Below are positions 51,643 to 60,136 of a DNA stretch of 64,000 nucleotides, piece after piece (position 1 is the stretch's first letter; every line of letters starts with the position of its first letter). Under the pieces are notes generated by a model. It searched no databases and was not told the DNA's origin. It saw nothing but the letters and a program-made list of their open reading frames with translations. The stretch is from JBOHRN01 sp050732775 (GTDB lineage Bacteria; Gemmatimonadota; Gemmatimonadetes; Longimicrobiales; Longimicrobiaceae): positions 62,001 to 126,000 of the forward strand of contig JBOHRN010000010.1 in assembly GCA_050732775.1 (NCBI GenBank), in the 5' to 3' direction. A program made the translations under genes and the position numbers.

Positions 51643-52608
51643 TCAAGCCGCCTGCTTTCGTGCCCACTCGGCTGCCTCTCTCAGATCTGCGGGTAGCGGT
51701 GCGCTGAAACGGAGCGATTCTCCGCTGGCGGGGTGGCGAAAGCCGAGCTCCGCCGCGTGCAGAAAGAGCCGCGGCACCCGCCGGGCCAGTTCGCGCGCCC
51801 ACGCCCGCCCTGACCCGGAAAAACCCCTCTCCCTGTGCTCCCCGTATAACTGATCGCCCACCACCGGATGCCCCAAGTACTGAAGGTGCACGCGGATCTG
51901 GTGGGTGCGGCCGGTGCCCAGGCGCACCCGCAACAGCTCCGCCGCCACCCACCGCTCCACCACCCGGAACCGGGTGCGGGCCCGGCGCCCACCCTCGACC
52001 ACCGCCATCCGTTCGCGGTGGCGGGGGTGGCGGCCCACGGGTGCGTCCACGCTGATCCGGTCGTCACGCAGATGGCCCCACGACGCGGCCAGGTACTCCC
52101 GTCGTATCCGCCTCTGCTTGAGCTCCTCCGAGAGCCGCCGATGGGCGTCGTCTCGCTTGGCCACTACCAGGAGCCCGGAGGTATCCCGGTCCAGCCGGTG
52201 CACGATGCCAGGCCTGAGGACTCCGCCGATCCTGGACAGGTCGTCCACCGCGGCCAGCAGGGCGTTAACCAGGGTCCCCGACCTGTGCCCCGGGGAGGGG
52301 TGTACCACCATCCCGGCGGGCTTGTTTACTACCAGCAGGTATTCGTCCTGGTAGTAGACTTCGAGGGGGATCGCTTCCGGGAGCAGGGGGGAGGTCTCGG
52401 GAGGGGGTAGGATTACCTGTACCCGGTCTCCGGGCGCTGGCACGTCTCGTTTCTTGGGGACGGCACCATTCAGCCGCACCTCCCCTCGCTCGATCAGTCT
52501 GGCCACGCGGGAGCGGGAGAGCCGGAGCCGGCGCGCCAGCCAGGCGTCGAGGCGCTCCGCCGCGTAGCTCTCCTCTACCACCAACTCCCTGACCTCACCC
52601 GGCTCCAT
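51643..52608 (-). CDS. RluD-type 23S rRNA pseudouridine synthase
   Basis: 321 residues. An N-terminal S4 RNA-binding domain (ERLDAWLARRLRLSRSRVAR) precedes the RluA-type catalytic domain with the active Asp in IVHRLDRDTSGLLVVAK and LGTGRTHQIRVHL. RluD modifies positions in helix 69 of 23S rRNA; RluC or RluA specificity cannot be excluded. ATG at 52608 overlaps lspA by 14 bases. The lspA-rluD pair is common in bacteria. Confidence 0.93.
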   Translation of the reverse strand: MEPGEVRELVVEESYAAERLDAWLARRLRLSRSRVARLIERGEVRLNGAVPKKRDVPAPGDRVQVILPPPETSPLLPEAIPLEVYYQDEYLLVVNKPAGMVVHPSPGHRSGTLVNALLAAVDDLSRIGGVLRPGIVHRLDRDTSGLLVVAKRDDAHRRLSEELKQRRIRREYLAASWGHLRDDRISVDAPVGRHPRHRERMAVVEGGRRARTRFRVVERWVAAELLRVRLGTGRTHQIRVHLQYLGHPVVGDQLYGEHRERGFSGSGRAWARELARRVPRLFLHAAELGFRHPASGESLRFSAPLPADLREAAEWARKQAA

Positions 52609-53152
52609 GCTCCTGACGGTAAGCGGCGGGATCTTCCTCCCGCCACAAGGAAACGGCCAGCACCACGGCTCCGATCGTGACCGCCATGTCGGCCACGTTG
52701 AACACCGGCCAGCGGACGCTCTCCAACCCGAAGTCGAGAAAATCGATCACCCCGCGCGGCGAGCGGACTCGGTCGATGAGGTTGCCCACGGCCCCAGCCG
52801 TGACCGTGGCCACGGCCGCGAGCCGGAAGCGATCCGAGGGCGGGGTGGCCCGGTACAGGAGCCAGAGAAAGATGACCGCCACCACCGAGAGGGAGAGGAA
52901 AACGGCGCGGGAGTACGCGCCCACGTTGAGTCCGAACGCCGCGCCCGGATTGAAGATATAGGTAAGACGGAAGAAATCTCCCAGGACCGGCACGGGTTCG
53001 TAAAGCGGCAGCGTCCGTTGGGCGATCACCTTGGTGACCTGGTCCAAAAGGACGACCGCGGCCACTATCCATTTGTACAGAGACCATTTGCTCCCTTTCC
53101 GGGTATCTCGCTCCACCGGCTCAACGGTCTCTTCCTGAAGGTTACTCTGCAC
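52595..53152 (-). CDS. lspA: Lipoprotein signal peptidase (signal peptidase II)
   Basis: 185 residues, four membrane helices. It cleaves prolipoprotein signal peptides in the inner membrane. The catalytic Asp residues are in GNLIDRVRSPRGVIDFLD and VFNVADMAV; the first motif VVLLDQVTKVIA and FNPGAAFGL also match. The GTG at 53152 overlaps the ileS stop region by 11 bases and gives a basic N-terminal extension of about 27 residues before the first helix. A start slightly later is possible. An ileS-lspA pairing is frequent in bacteria. Confidence 0.94.
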   Translation of the reverse strand: MQSNLQEETVEPVERDTRKGSKWSLYKWIVAAVVLLDQVTKVIAQRTLPLYEPVPVLGDFFRLTYIFNPGAAFGLNVGAYSRAVFLSLSVVAVIFLWLLYRATPPSDRFRLAAVATVTAGAVGNLIDRVRSPRGVIDFLDFGLESVRWPVFNVADMAVTIGAVVLAVSLWREEDPAAYRQEHGAG

Positions 53153-56100
53153 GGCTCCTCCTGAGGGAGATGGTGGCGGTGATTCCGTCCAAATCCACCT
53201 CTTTGCCGATCTGATATCGACCAGACTCAAGCGGAGTTTCGGAGACGCTCACCCGCGTGGCCAGGGTTTCTCCGGCGACAAAATCCCGATACCGTTCCAC
53301 CGCCGAGCGGATTCCTCCATCTCCACCCACCACCAGCTCGATGCGCTCGGATACCTCGAGCCCCGCCTCGCGCCGCAGCCGTTGGACCCGGTTGACCAGT
53401 TCGCGGGCCAACCCCTCGGCCCGCAGCTCGGGGGTGACGGTGGGGTCTAGGACCGCTGTGTATCCGCCGCCGTGCTCGGCCACCCGGCCGGCGGAAACAG
53501 TCTGTTCGAGTTCAAAGTCTCCGTCTTCCAGCGCAACTTTCTCGCCCTCGACCTCGACGCTGAGTAGTTGCCCCTCCCGGTGGGCAGCGAGGGCGTCGCT
53601 GGAGAGCTCGCGGATGGCTTTCGCCACCTCGGGGGTGCGAGCTCCGAACCTGGCGCCCAGGGCGCGGAAGTCGGGGCGGGCCGAAAGCGTGACCAACTCC
53701 TCGGCCCGATCCGCCAACTCGACCCGCTTCACGTTCAACTCGGCCTTGAGCAGGTTCACCAGGGCGCCGTCCAGCCCGCGCCCGCCGGGCAGTACGGCGT
53801 GGAGCGTAGCGAGCGGCTGGCGCACTCGTAACCCCGCCTTCTCGCGCGCGGCGCGGCCCAGCCCGGCCAAGGCGCGGGCCGCCTCCATCCCTTCCTCCAG
53901 CTCCCGGTCCGGAAGTCCGGCGGGGGCCGGAAAGCCGGCCAGGTGAACGCTCTCGCCGGTGAGGGCGCGGTGTAGCCAGTCGGGAAAGAAGGGGGCAAAG
54001 GGAGCCATCAGCCTGGCCACCGTCACCAAGGCTTCGTGCAGCGTGGCAAACGCCGCCCGCGTACCCGCCTGGTCCGCGCTTCCCCAGAAGCGGTCCCTCG
54101 AGCGGCGCACGTACCAGTTGGAGAGGTCGTCTACCACGAAGTCACCGATGGCGCGGACCGCGTGCGTGAGGTCATAGCTCCGCACCCGTTCGGCCGCCAA
54201 CCGGGAGACCGACGCCAGCCGGGAGAGGAGCCAGCGGTCCAGCACCGGCCGCTCGGCGGGTGGCGGGTGATCTTCCCGAGGTACCCACCCCTCCAGGTTG
54301 GCGTAGAGGGCGAAGAAGTTGTAGCTGTTGCGCAGGGTGGCGAAGAGCTTGCGTTCCACCTCGCGCACCCCCTCGGGATCGAACCGCTTGGGGAGCCAAG
54401 GGTTGGACCCGGCCAGCAGGTACCAGCGGATGGCGTCCGCGCCGTGATCCGCAAACGCCCGCCACGGATCCACCACATTGCCCCGGGATTTGGACATCTT
54501 CTGGCCCTGGGCGTCGAGGATCAGGTCGTTCACTATCACGTTCCGGTACGCCGGCCCGAGACCCAGCAGGGTAGAGATCGCCATCAATGAGTAGAACCAA
54601 CCACGGGTCTGATCGACCCCTTCGCAGATGAAGTCGGCAGGAAAGTGGCGCTCGAACTCTGCCTGGTTCTCGAAGGGGTGGTGCCACTGCGCGTAAGGCA
54701 TGGCGCCCGAATCAAACCAGACGTCGATGACCTCGGGAGTCCGCCGGGCCCTGCCCCCACACCCCGGCCGCGGGCAAGGCCAGCTGTACTCGTCGATGAG
54801 CGGCCGGTGGGGGTCAAAGTTATCCGGCAGCGGCCCGGCCCGCTCCGCCAACTCCGCGAACGAGCCGATCACCTCCAGATGGTCTACTTCCCTATCACAG
54901 ACCCAGACAGGTAGCGGCGTGCCCCAGTAACGGTCTCGGGAGATGGCCCAATCCACGTTGTTCTCGAGCCACTCCCCAAACCTCCCGCTCCCCACCTCGG
55001 GCGGGTACCAGGAAACCCGCTGGTTATTGTTTAGCAGCTGGTCCCGCACGCCGGTGGTGCGGATGAACCAGGAGTCGCGTGCCATATATAGGAGCGGGCT
55101 CCCGCACCGCCAGCAGTGGGGATAGCTGTGTTGGTGTACCTCGCGCCGGTACAGGAAGTCATGACCGCGCAGCCAATCAGTTACCACCGGCTCACTTTCC
55201 GGGTCGAGCACCCGGCGCCCGGCCAGCCCTCCCGGAACCCGCTCCACGAAGCGGCCCTCGGAGTTCACCGTGTGCTCTGTGGGGAGCCCGAAGCGGGCGC
55301 CCAGCTCGAAGTCGTCTTCACCGTACATGACTGCGGTATGGACCACGCCCGTGCCTTCGTCCACGGTCACGAAGCTAGCCGGAAGCACCGTCCACGCCCG
55401 GTCACTCCCCCCCGCCTCCACGGCGCCGGGAAAGAGCGGCCGGTAGCGCAGTCCGACCAGCGCCCTGCCCGGAAACTCTTCCAGTACTTGGTACCCATGG
55501 CGCAGCACTTCACCGGCGCGCTCCCGGGCTAGGATCAATACTTCGCCCGGCTTGGCCAGGGCGTTCCCTTCTCCACCCCCGGTGACCCGTACCTTTAGGT
55601 AGCCGATCTCCTCGCCCACGGCTAGGGCCAGGTTGCCGGGCAGGGTCCACGGGGTGGTGGTCCAGCTCAAGATTCGCGCGGCGTCCGGATCGTCGAGCAG
55701 GTGGAACTTGACGTATAACGAGGGATCGGCCACCTCCCGGTAGCCCAGGGCCAGCTCGTGACTGGAGAGCCCGGTCCCGCAACGGGGGCAGTAGGGGAGC
55801 ACTTTGTAGCCCCGGTACAGGAGTCCGCGCTGGTGGATACGCGACAGTATCCACCACACCGACTCGATGTAGTCGGGGTGGTAAGTGACGTAGGGCCGCG
55901 AGTAGTCGAGCCAGTACCCGAGGCGCGCGGAGAAGCGCTCCCACTCGTCGGTGTAGGCGAGTACGCTCTCGCGGCACTCCTGGTTAAAGCGGGCGACGCC
56001 CAGCTCCTCGATCTCCGGCTTGCCCGAGATACCGAGCCGCTTCTCGGTCTCGATCTCCACCGGTAGCCCGTGAGTGTCCCAGCCCGCGATGCGGGTTACG

Positions 56101-56342
56101 TGGCGGCCGCGCATGGTGTGGAAACGGGCCACCGTGTCTTTGATGGTGCGGGAGAAGACGTGGTGCAGGCCCGGCCGGCCGTTAGCCGTGGGAGGCCCTT
56201 CGTAGAAGACGAAAGGTTCGCCGCCCGCGGTTTTCTCCAGGGAGCGGGCAAAGGTCCCCTCGCCAGACCACCGCGAGAGTACCTCTTCTTCCAGGGCGGC
56301 GGTGTCGGGGGGCAGCTCGGGAAAGCGGTCCGGCCGACTCAC
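53142..56342 (-). CDS. ileS: Isoleucyl-tRNA synthetase, type 2 (IleRS2)
   Basis: 1066 residues, the long eukaryote-like form. The nucleotide motif region reads GPPTANGRPGLHHVFSRTIK, so the class I signature is GLHH (58-61) rather than HxGH. The KMSKS loop is GQKMSKSRGNVVDPW. The editing domain (about 190-400) and a long C-terminal region typical of type 2 enzymes are present. IleRS2 enzymes are known to resist mupirocin, and the GxHH form has been linked to very strong resistance. GTG at 56342 overlaps the divIVA stop. Confidence 0.96.
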   Translation of the reverse strand: MSRPDRFPELPPDTAALEEEVLSRWSGEGTFARSLEKTAGGEPFVFYEGPPTANGRPGLHHVFSRTIKDTVARFHTMRGRHVTRIAGWDTHGLPVEIETEKRLGISGKPEIEELGVARFNQECRESVLAYTDEWERFSARLGYWLDYSRPYVTYHPDYIESVWWILSRIHQRGLLYRGYKVLPYCPRCGTGLSSHELALGYREVADPSLYVKFHLLDDPDAARILSWTTTPWTLPGNLALAVGEEIGYLKVRVTGGGEGNALAKPGEVLILARERAGEVLRHGYQVLEEFPGRALVGLRYRPLFPGAVEAGGSDRAWTVLPASFVTVDEGTGVVHTAVMYGEDDFELGARFGLPTEHTVNSEGRFVERVPGGLAGRRVLDPESEPVVTDWLRGHDFLYRREVHQHSYPHCWRCGSPLLYMARDSWFIRTTGVRDQLLNNNQRVSWYPPEVGSGRFGEWLENNVDWAISRDRYWGTPLPVWVCDREVDHLEVIGSFAELAERAGPLPDNFDPHRPLIDEYSWPCPRPGCGGRARRTPEVIDVWFDSGAMPYAQWHHPFENQAEFERHFPADFICEGVDQTRGWFYSLMAISTLLGLGPAYRNVIVNDLILDAQGQKMSKSRGNVVDPWRAFADHGADAIRWYLLAGSNPWLPKRFDPEGVREVERKLFATLRNSYNFFALYANLEGWVPREDHPPPAERPVLDRWLLSRLASVSRLAAERVRSYDLTHAVRAIGDFVVDDLSNWYVRRSRDRFWGSADQAGTRAAFATLHEALVTVARLMAPFAPFFPDWLHRALTGESVHLAGFPAPAGLPDRELEEGMEAARALAGLGRAAREKAGLRVRQPLATLHAVLPGGRGLDGALVNLLKAELNVKRVELADRAEELVTLSARPDFRALGARFGARTPEVAKAIRELSSDALAAHREGQLLSVEVEGEKVALEDGDFELEQTVSAGRVAEHGGGYTAVLDPTVTPELRAEGLARELVNRVQRLRREAGLEVSERIELVVGGDGGIRSAVERYRDFVAGETLATRVSVSETPLESGRYQIGKEVDLDGITATISLRRSRAE

Positions 56343-56908
56343 GCGGGCTCGTCGCCGCCCTGGTTCGAGATCTTCCGCAGCCAGTCCGGGGCTTCTTCGC
56401 CCTCGTCTTCGCCCGCGGCCGGCAAGGTGGCGGCCTGCTCGGCGCCGCGCAGCCGCTCTTCTTCCAGACCCACCTCCTCGATCTGCCGCTCCAAGAAGCC
56501 GCGGAAGGCGTGCAGAAAGCGACGCCGCTGGGACTGGAGCCGGCGGAGCTGCTCACGGATCAGCTCTACCTCGCGGCGGGCTTCGGAGATGATCCGCTCC
56601 CGCTCGGATTCTGCTTCCCGGAGCGACAGCTCCGCTTCCCGGCTGGCCTGAGAGCGCACCTCCTCGCGCAGCTGTTGAGCCGAGACCAGCGCTTCGTTCA
56701 TGGCCCGCTCCCGTTCCCGGTACCCCTTGGTGGCCTCGGAGAGGTGCTCGGCCCGACCCTGGAGGGTAGCGTTCTCGCGCACCAGCTCTTCCAGCCGCTC
56801 GGCCACCAGGTCCAGAAAGTCGTCCACCACGGCGGGGTCATAACCCCGCATGGCGCGGCGGAAGTCTCCCTTCTTCTTGCGAACGTCCAGAGGCGTGAGG
56901 TCAATCAT
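56339..56908 (-). CDS. divIVA: DivIVA-domain protein
   Basis: 189 residues. The N-terminal DivIVA signature is LTPLDVRKKKGDFRRAMRGYDPAVVDDFLD, cited here by its ends at about 4 and 33. A long coiled coil (about 33-150) follows, then an acidic tail. DivIVA binds negatively curved membrane at poles and septa. In a diderm with a polarity GTPase encoded nearby, a pole-marking role is possible. ATG at 56908 overlaps the yggS stop. Confidence 0.9.
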   Translation of the reverse strand: MIDLTPLDVRKKKGDFRRAMRGYDPAVVDDFLDLVAERLEELVRENATLQGRAEHLSEATKGYRERERAMNEALVSAQQLREEVRSQASREAELSLREAESERERIISEARREVELIREQLRRLQSQRRRFLHAFRGFLERQIEEVGLEEERLRGAEQAATLPAAGEDEGEEAPDWLRKISNQGGDEPA

Positions 56909-57591
56909 CTCTCTCTAGTTCCAAAGAGCACGGTTCCCAGGCGCACCATATTGCTCCCTTCCTCGACAGCGATCTCGAAGTCGTTGCTCATTCCCATGGA
57001 CAGGTGGCGGGGGGTGAAGCCAGGTATACGCCCGGCTTCCTCGTAGACCCTCCGCGCCGCCTGGAAGGCGCGCCTGAGAACGGCTTCGTCATCGGTCAAG
57101 GGCGCCATGGTCATCACTCCCTGCACGGACAAACCCGGAAACTCGCACACCTCCGCCAGCAAGTCCAGCGGCTCTCCGGCGCTGAAACTGGCTTTCCCGT
57201 CCCCCTCCGCGGGGCTGACCTGGAGCAGGCAGCGGACCGGGGCGCCGAGCCGGTCACCCTGGTCCGAGAGCTTGCGGGCCAGCTGGAGCGAGTCTAGCGA
57301 GTGGATCAGGTGCGCCACCGCCGCCACCCGTCTGGCCTTGTTCCGCTGGAGCCGGCCTAGGAAGTGCCAGCGCACGAAGTCATTACCCAACAGCCCGGCC
57401 TTCTCCTCGAGCTCGTCGGCCCGGCTTTCGCCGATATCCTCGATCCCCGCACTCTTGGCCCGCTCCACCAGCTGGGCCGGAAAGGTCTTTGTCACCGCCA
57501 CCAGCGCAACCTCGCCCCCGCCACGCCTGTCCAGCGCGCCTTCGATGCGGTCTCGCACGCGGGCCAGCGCCGCCACCACGTCCTCTGCCAT
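56905..57591 (-). CDS. YggS/PLPBP family pyridoxal phosphate homeostasis protein
   Basis: 228 residues, a single alanine-racemase-like barrel. The PLP lysine is in VALVAVTKTFPAQ; IGESRADELEEKAGLL, WHFLGRLQRNKARRV and FTPRHLSMGMSNDFEIAVEEG follow. It buffers PLP and keeps amino acid pools in balance. ATG at 57591 has no Shine-Dalgarno sequence upstream, so a leaderless message is conceivable. It heads the gene string yggS-divIVA-ileS-lspA-rluD-cheW. Confidence 0.94.
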   Translation of the reverse strand: MAEDVVAALARVRDRIEGALDRRGGGEVALVAVTKTFPAQLVERAKSAGIEDIGESRADELEEKAGLLGNDFVRWHFLGRLQRNKARRVAAVAHLIHSLDSLQLARKLSDQGDRLGAPVRCLLQVSPAEGDGKASFSAGEPLDLLAEVCEFPGLSVQGVMTMAPLTDDEAVLRRAFQAARRVYEEAGRIPGFTPRHLSMGMSNDFEIAVEEGSNMVRLGTVLFGTRER

Positions 57592-57597
57592 GGCCCG

Positions 57598-57626
57598 AAG
57601 CTACACGCCCGGCCCCAAAGTGGCAA
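57598..57626 (-). promoter_or_regulatory. Weak candidate promoter ahead of yggS
   Basis: TTGCCA (57626-57621) and TAGCTT (57603-57598) are 17 bases apart on the minus strand. The -35 matches five of six bases, the -10 only three. A start 7 bases downstream would coincide with the yggS ATG, giving a leaderless transcript. It follows the tonB terminator, where a new promoter would be expected. Confidence 0.25.
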
Positions 57627-57640
57627 ACCTCCGAGGATAC

Positions 57641-57671
57641 AAAAGCCGGGGTCCCGCCTGGCGGGACCCCG
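57641..57671 (-). terminator. Intrinsic terminator of the exbB-exbD-exbD-tonB unit
   Basis: A perfect 11-bp stem, CGGGGTCCCGC (57647-57657) and GCGGGACCCCG (57661-57671), encloses a 3-base loop. On the minus strand it is followed by GGCTTTTG, a short T run. It lies 27 bases past the tonB stop. The T tract is short, but the stem is very stable. Confidence 0.8.
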
Positions 57672-57697
57672 ATGAAAACATCCCCTGTGGGTTAGCG

Positions 57698-58375
57698 CTA
57701 CCCTTCCAGCCGGAAGGTCACGGGGAGCTGGATCCACACCGGCACCTTGGTGTCGCGGCTCAGAGCGGGGGTAAACTTGGTCTGGCGCAGCACCTTCTCG
57801 GCCGCCCGGTCCAGCTCGGGGTAGCCCGAGCTATCCATGATCTTGGTGTTGCCAACGTTTCCGTTGGCGGTGACGAACACGTGCAGGACCGCTTGCCCCC
57901 CGATGCCGGCGTCCTTGAGTGTCTGCGGCCACTCCCGCTCCAGCAGCCGTTGCATGCGGGCACGGTCGAACTCCGGCTTCACGTCGTACGGGGTGAACAC
58001 CGGTTGGGCGCTGATGTCGGTCTGGCCGGACGGCGGCGGGGGCAAGTCATCGATGTCCAGCGCGTCGATGGTGGTCTCGGCGATGGTGATATCCTCGAGC
58101 TCCACGTCGCCGATCACCGGGATGGCGGGCCGGGGGATATCCTCGGGAGGAGGTGGGATCTCCACCTCGGGCGGGAGCTCGATCGCCTCCATCTCGCTGG
58201 CCAGGCTGCCGTAGTCTTCGGCCTCTAGGGCGGGCCACAAGAAAAGGAAGAGGAAGTGTACCACGGCCGCGGCCGCCACCGACCCCCAGAACCACGAGTT
58301 GAACGACTCCTTGAGCCGGTCGTTGGCGGTGGCTTCGTGGGCGTGCGTAGTCTGTTCCGGACTGTTCTCGTTCAT
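57698..58375 (-). CDS. TonB family energy transducer
   Basis: 225 residues. A cytoplasmic tail, one membrane helix (about 30-48) and a Pro/Glu-rich periplasmic segment (PPEVEIPPPPEDIPRPAIP) lead to the C-terminal TonB domain (about 140-225: QTLKDAGIGGQAVLHVFVTA, GYPELDRAAEKVLRQTKFTPA). TonB carries proton-motive force to outer-membrane receptors. ATG at 58375 has AAGGAG eight bases upstream. No outer-membrane receptor is encoded nearby, so it may be the general TonB of the cell. Confidence 0.93.
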   Translation of the reverse strand: MNENSPEQTTHAHEATANDRLKESFNSWFWGSVAAAAVVHFLFLFLWPALEAEDYGSLASEMEAIELPPEVEIPPPPEDIPRPAIPVIGDVELEDITIAETTIDALDIDDLPPPPSGQTDISAQPVFTPYDVKPEFDRARMQRLLEREWPQTLKDAGIGGQAVLHVFVTANGNVGNTKIMDSSGYPELDRAAEKVLRQTKFTPALSRDTKVPVWIQLPVTFRLEG

Positions 58376-58440
58376 GATGCTAGCTCCTTAAAAAGTTACC
58401 CCCGCCCCAAAAAAAAGTTGCCAAGGAGATGAGGTATTTC

Positions 58441-58890
58441 TCAACGGCGGGCTTGGCCCATGCGCTGCTCCAGGTCGGTGGCGAAGTTGACCCGCAGGGC
58501 GCCCGCGTCGCGGAGCGCTTCGGTCACCTCGTTGATGACCCGGTAAGGTACGTCGCGGTCGGCCCGGATGGCCACGATCAACCGGCGGTCGGTGTCGATG
58601 TACGCTTGCCGCACGAGCGGAACAATGTCCACCGGTTCGGTGCGCCGGTCGTTGATGAAAATCGACCCGTCGGGTTCGATCCAGACGTGCATGATGTTTT
58701 TGCGCCGCTCGTCCACCTTCTCGGTGGCCTCGGCCTCGGGGCGTTCGATCTCCCGCTTCTGCTCAGTGCGGAAAACGGTGGTGACCATGAAGAAGATGAG
58801 CAGTAAGAAGGCGATGTCGGCCAGCGAGCTGCTCGGAATCTCGCCCTCGACCTTGGACTTGCGCTTCAAACCGCCGTCTCGGATGGCCAT
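58441..58890 (-). CDS. ExbD/TolR biopolymer transport protein (copy 2)
   Basis: 149 residues. A basic tail, then one membrane helix with the proton-path Asp in SSSLADIAFLLLIFFMVTTVF, followed by a periplasmic ExbD domain ending FATDLEQRMGQARR. It works with ExbB and TonB. It differs from its upstream neighbour mainly in the periplasmic part (KREIERPEAEATEKVDERRK). Two ExbD genes in tandem are common in Gemmatimonadota-like and Bacteroidota-like operons and probably form a heterodimer. Confidence 0.93.
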   Translation of the reverse strand: MAIRDGGLKRKSKVEGEIPSSSLADIAFLLLIFFMVTTVFRTEQKREIERPEAEATEKVDERRKNIMHVWIEPDGSIFINDRRTEPVDIVPLVRQAYIDTDRRLIVAIRADRDVPYRVINEVTEALRDAGALRVNFATDLEQRMGQARR

Positions 58891-58893
58891 CGT

Positions 58894-59322
58894 TCACTCC
58901 TCCAGAAGCTGTAAGTTGAAGCGGGTGGCGCCCGCGTTCTGGATGCCGTCGAGCACATCGGTCATGTCGCTGTAGCTGGCGTCGGGATGAGTCTGGATGG
59001 CGGCGATGATGTCGGCGTTCTGCGTGATCGCCTGCCTCATCAGCCCCTCCACCTGGCGGGAGGCGATGCGTTGGGTTTGGGTGCTCTCCCCCCGCTTGAC
59101 CACGATCGAGCCGTCGGGCTGGACCATGAAGAAAAGCAGGTTGTCGGGCGATACCTCCACCTCTTCATCCTCCCCCTTTTCCGGCAGCAACACCTGGAGC
59201 CCCTGCTCTTCGTCGAACACCGTGGTGACCAGGAAAAAGATGAGCAGCAAGAAGGCGATGTCCGCCATGGAGGCGGTTGGGATCTCGTCGCTTACCTTCC
59301 GGGTTCGTCGCAGGATCGGCAT
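58894..59322 (-). CDS. ExbD/TolR biopolymer transport protein (copy 1)
   Basis: 142 residues. The membrane helix with conserved Asp is TASMADIAFLLLIFFLVTTVF; the periplasmic part has LLPEKGEDEEVEVSPDNLLF and ends with FNLQLLEE. ATG at 59322 follows exbB by 26 bases, a spacer that contains a short tandem duplication. Its stop is three bases before the second exbD gene. Confidence 0.93.
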   Translation of the reverse strand: MPILRRTRKVSDEIPTASMADIAFLLLIFFLVTTVFDEEQGLQVLLPEKGEDEEVEVSPDNLLFFMVQPDGSIVVKRGESTQTQRIASRQVEGLMRQAITQNADIIAAIQTHPDASYSDMTDVLDGIQNAGATRFNLQLLEE

Positions 59323-59326
59323 GATC

Positions 59327-59353
59327 TGTTCTACCTAGTTTGTTCTACCTAGT
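59327..59353. repeat. 14-base tandem duplication spanning the exbB stop codon
   Basis: TGTTCTACCTAGT occurs at 59327-59339 and again at 59341-59353, a period of 14 bases. On the minus strand each copy contains TAG. The upstream copy supplies the exbB stop; the other lies in the exbB-exbD spacer. It looks like a recent slippage duplication. Confidence 0.8.
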
Positions 59354-60056
59354 CGGTGGGGCGAGGTTCCGGCTGCACCACCCTCTCGTCTACGGCGACA
59401 CCGGCGAGCGACGCCACCTCCCGGGGGTTCATGTCCCAGAAGAGCCCCAGCACCTGGTTGGTGCCCTCCTCCATGTCGACGATGAGCCGGTCGACCCGGG
59501 TGACGAAGAAGTTATAAGCCACGTTGACCGGAATGGCGATGATCAGGCCGGTCGCGGTGGTGATGAGGGCGATCTTGATGCCCGAGGCCACCAGGCTGGC
59601 CTCCACCTGGCCGGCCACCTCGATGGCGGCGAACGCCGCGATCATCCCCCACACAGTGCCCAGGAACCCGAGCAGGGGCGCGGCCGTGGCCACGGTGGCC
59701 AGCACCACCAACCCCCGCTCCAGGAAGCCGAGTTCGATGGTGCCGGTCGAGGTCATGGCCTGCTCGATGTCGCGGCCGCGGCGCTTCTCGGCGACGTTGC
59801 GGAGCCCGGATAGCAGGATCGCCGAGACCGGGCCGGGGGTCTCTTCGGCTACGTCGATGGCCTCCCCGAGCTTGCCTTGGCGGGCGAGTTCTCCGGTTTG
59901 CTCCAGGACCTCGCGGGTTTCGCGTTGAGCTACCCAAAGCACGTACCCCTTGGCGATGATGACCCCGAGGGCGAGCAGCGAGCAGAGAAGAAGCGGGTAC
60001 ATCATCCACCCGCCGTCGGCGAAAAGCTGGATCAGCGAATACGATGCGTCTTGCAC
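59349..60056 (-). CDS. ExbB/TolQ/MotA family proton channel
   Basis: 235 residues and three membrane helices (about 17-38, 118-140 and 160-182). The ExbB/TolQ core has LATVATAAPLLGFLGTVWGM and ALITTATGLIIAIPVNVAYN. It forms the pentameric proton channel around the ExbD dimer and powers TonB. ATG at 60056; a strong promoter lies 52 bases upstream. First gene of the four-gene unit. Confidence 0.94.
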   Translation of the reverse strand: MQDASYSLIQLFADGGWMMYPLLLCSLLALGVIIAKGYVLWVAQRETREVLEQTGELARQGKLGEAIDVAEETPGPVSAILLSGLRNVAEKRRGRDIEQAMTSTGTIELGFLERGLVVLATVATAAPLLGFLGTVWGMIAAFAAIEVAGQVEASLVASGIKIALITTATGLIIAIPVNVAYNFFVTRVDRLIVDMEEGTNQVLGLFWDMNPREVASLAGVAVDERVVQPEPRPTD

Positions 60057-60107
60057 TGTCGGTGTCTCCGCAGAGTAAGTATCCAGACCGGACGATGGAC
60101 GGGCTCG

Positions 60108-60136
60108 AATTTACGAGCGCTGGCTTGCGCTGTCAA
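60108..60136 (-). promoter_or_regulatory. Sigma70-like promoter of the exbB-tonB unit
   Basis: A perfect -35 TTGACA (60136-60131) and -10 TAAATT (60113-60108) stand 17 bases apart on the minus strand. The -35 overlaps the last codon region of cdaA. The start would lie near 60101, leaving a leader of about 45 bases before the exbB ATG. Confidence 0.75.

Noticed and set aside
51071..51952. 293-residue minus-strand frame over cheW
   Set aside because: Different frame from a clear CheW protein, Arg/Gly-rich, no homology.
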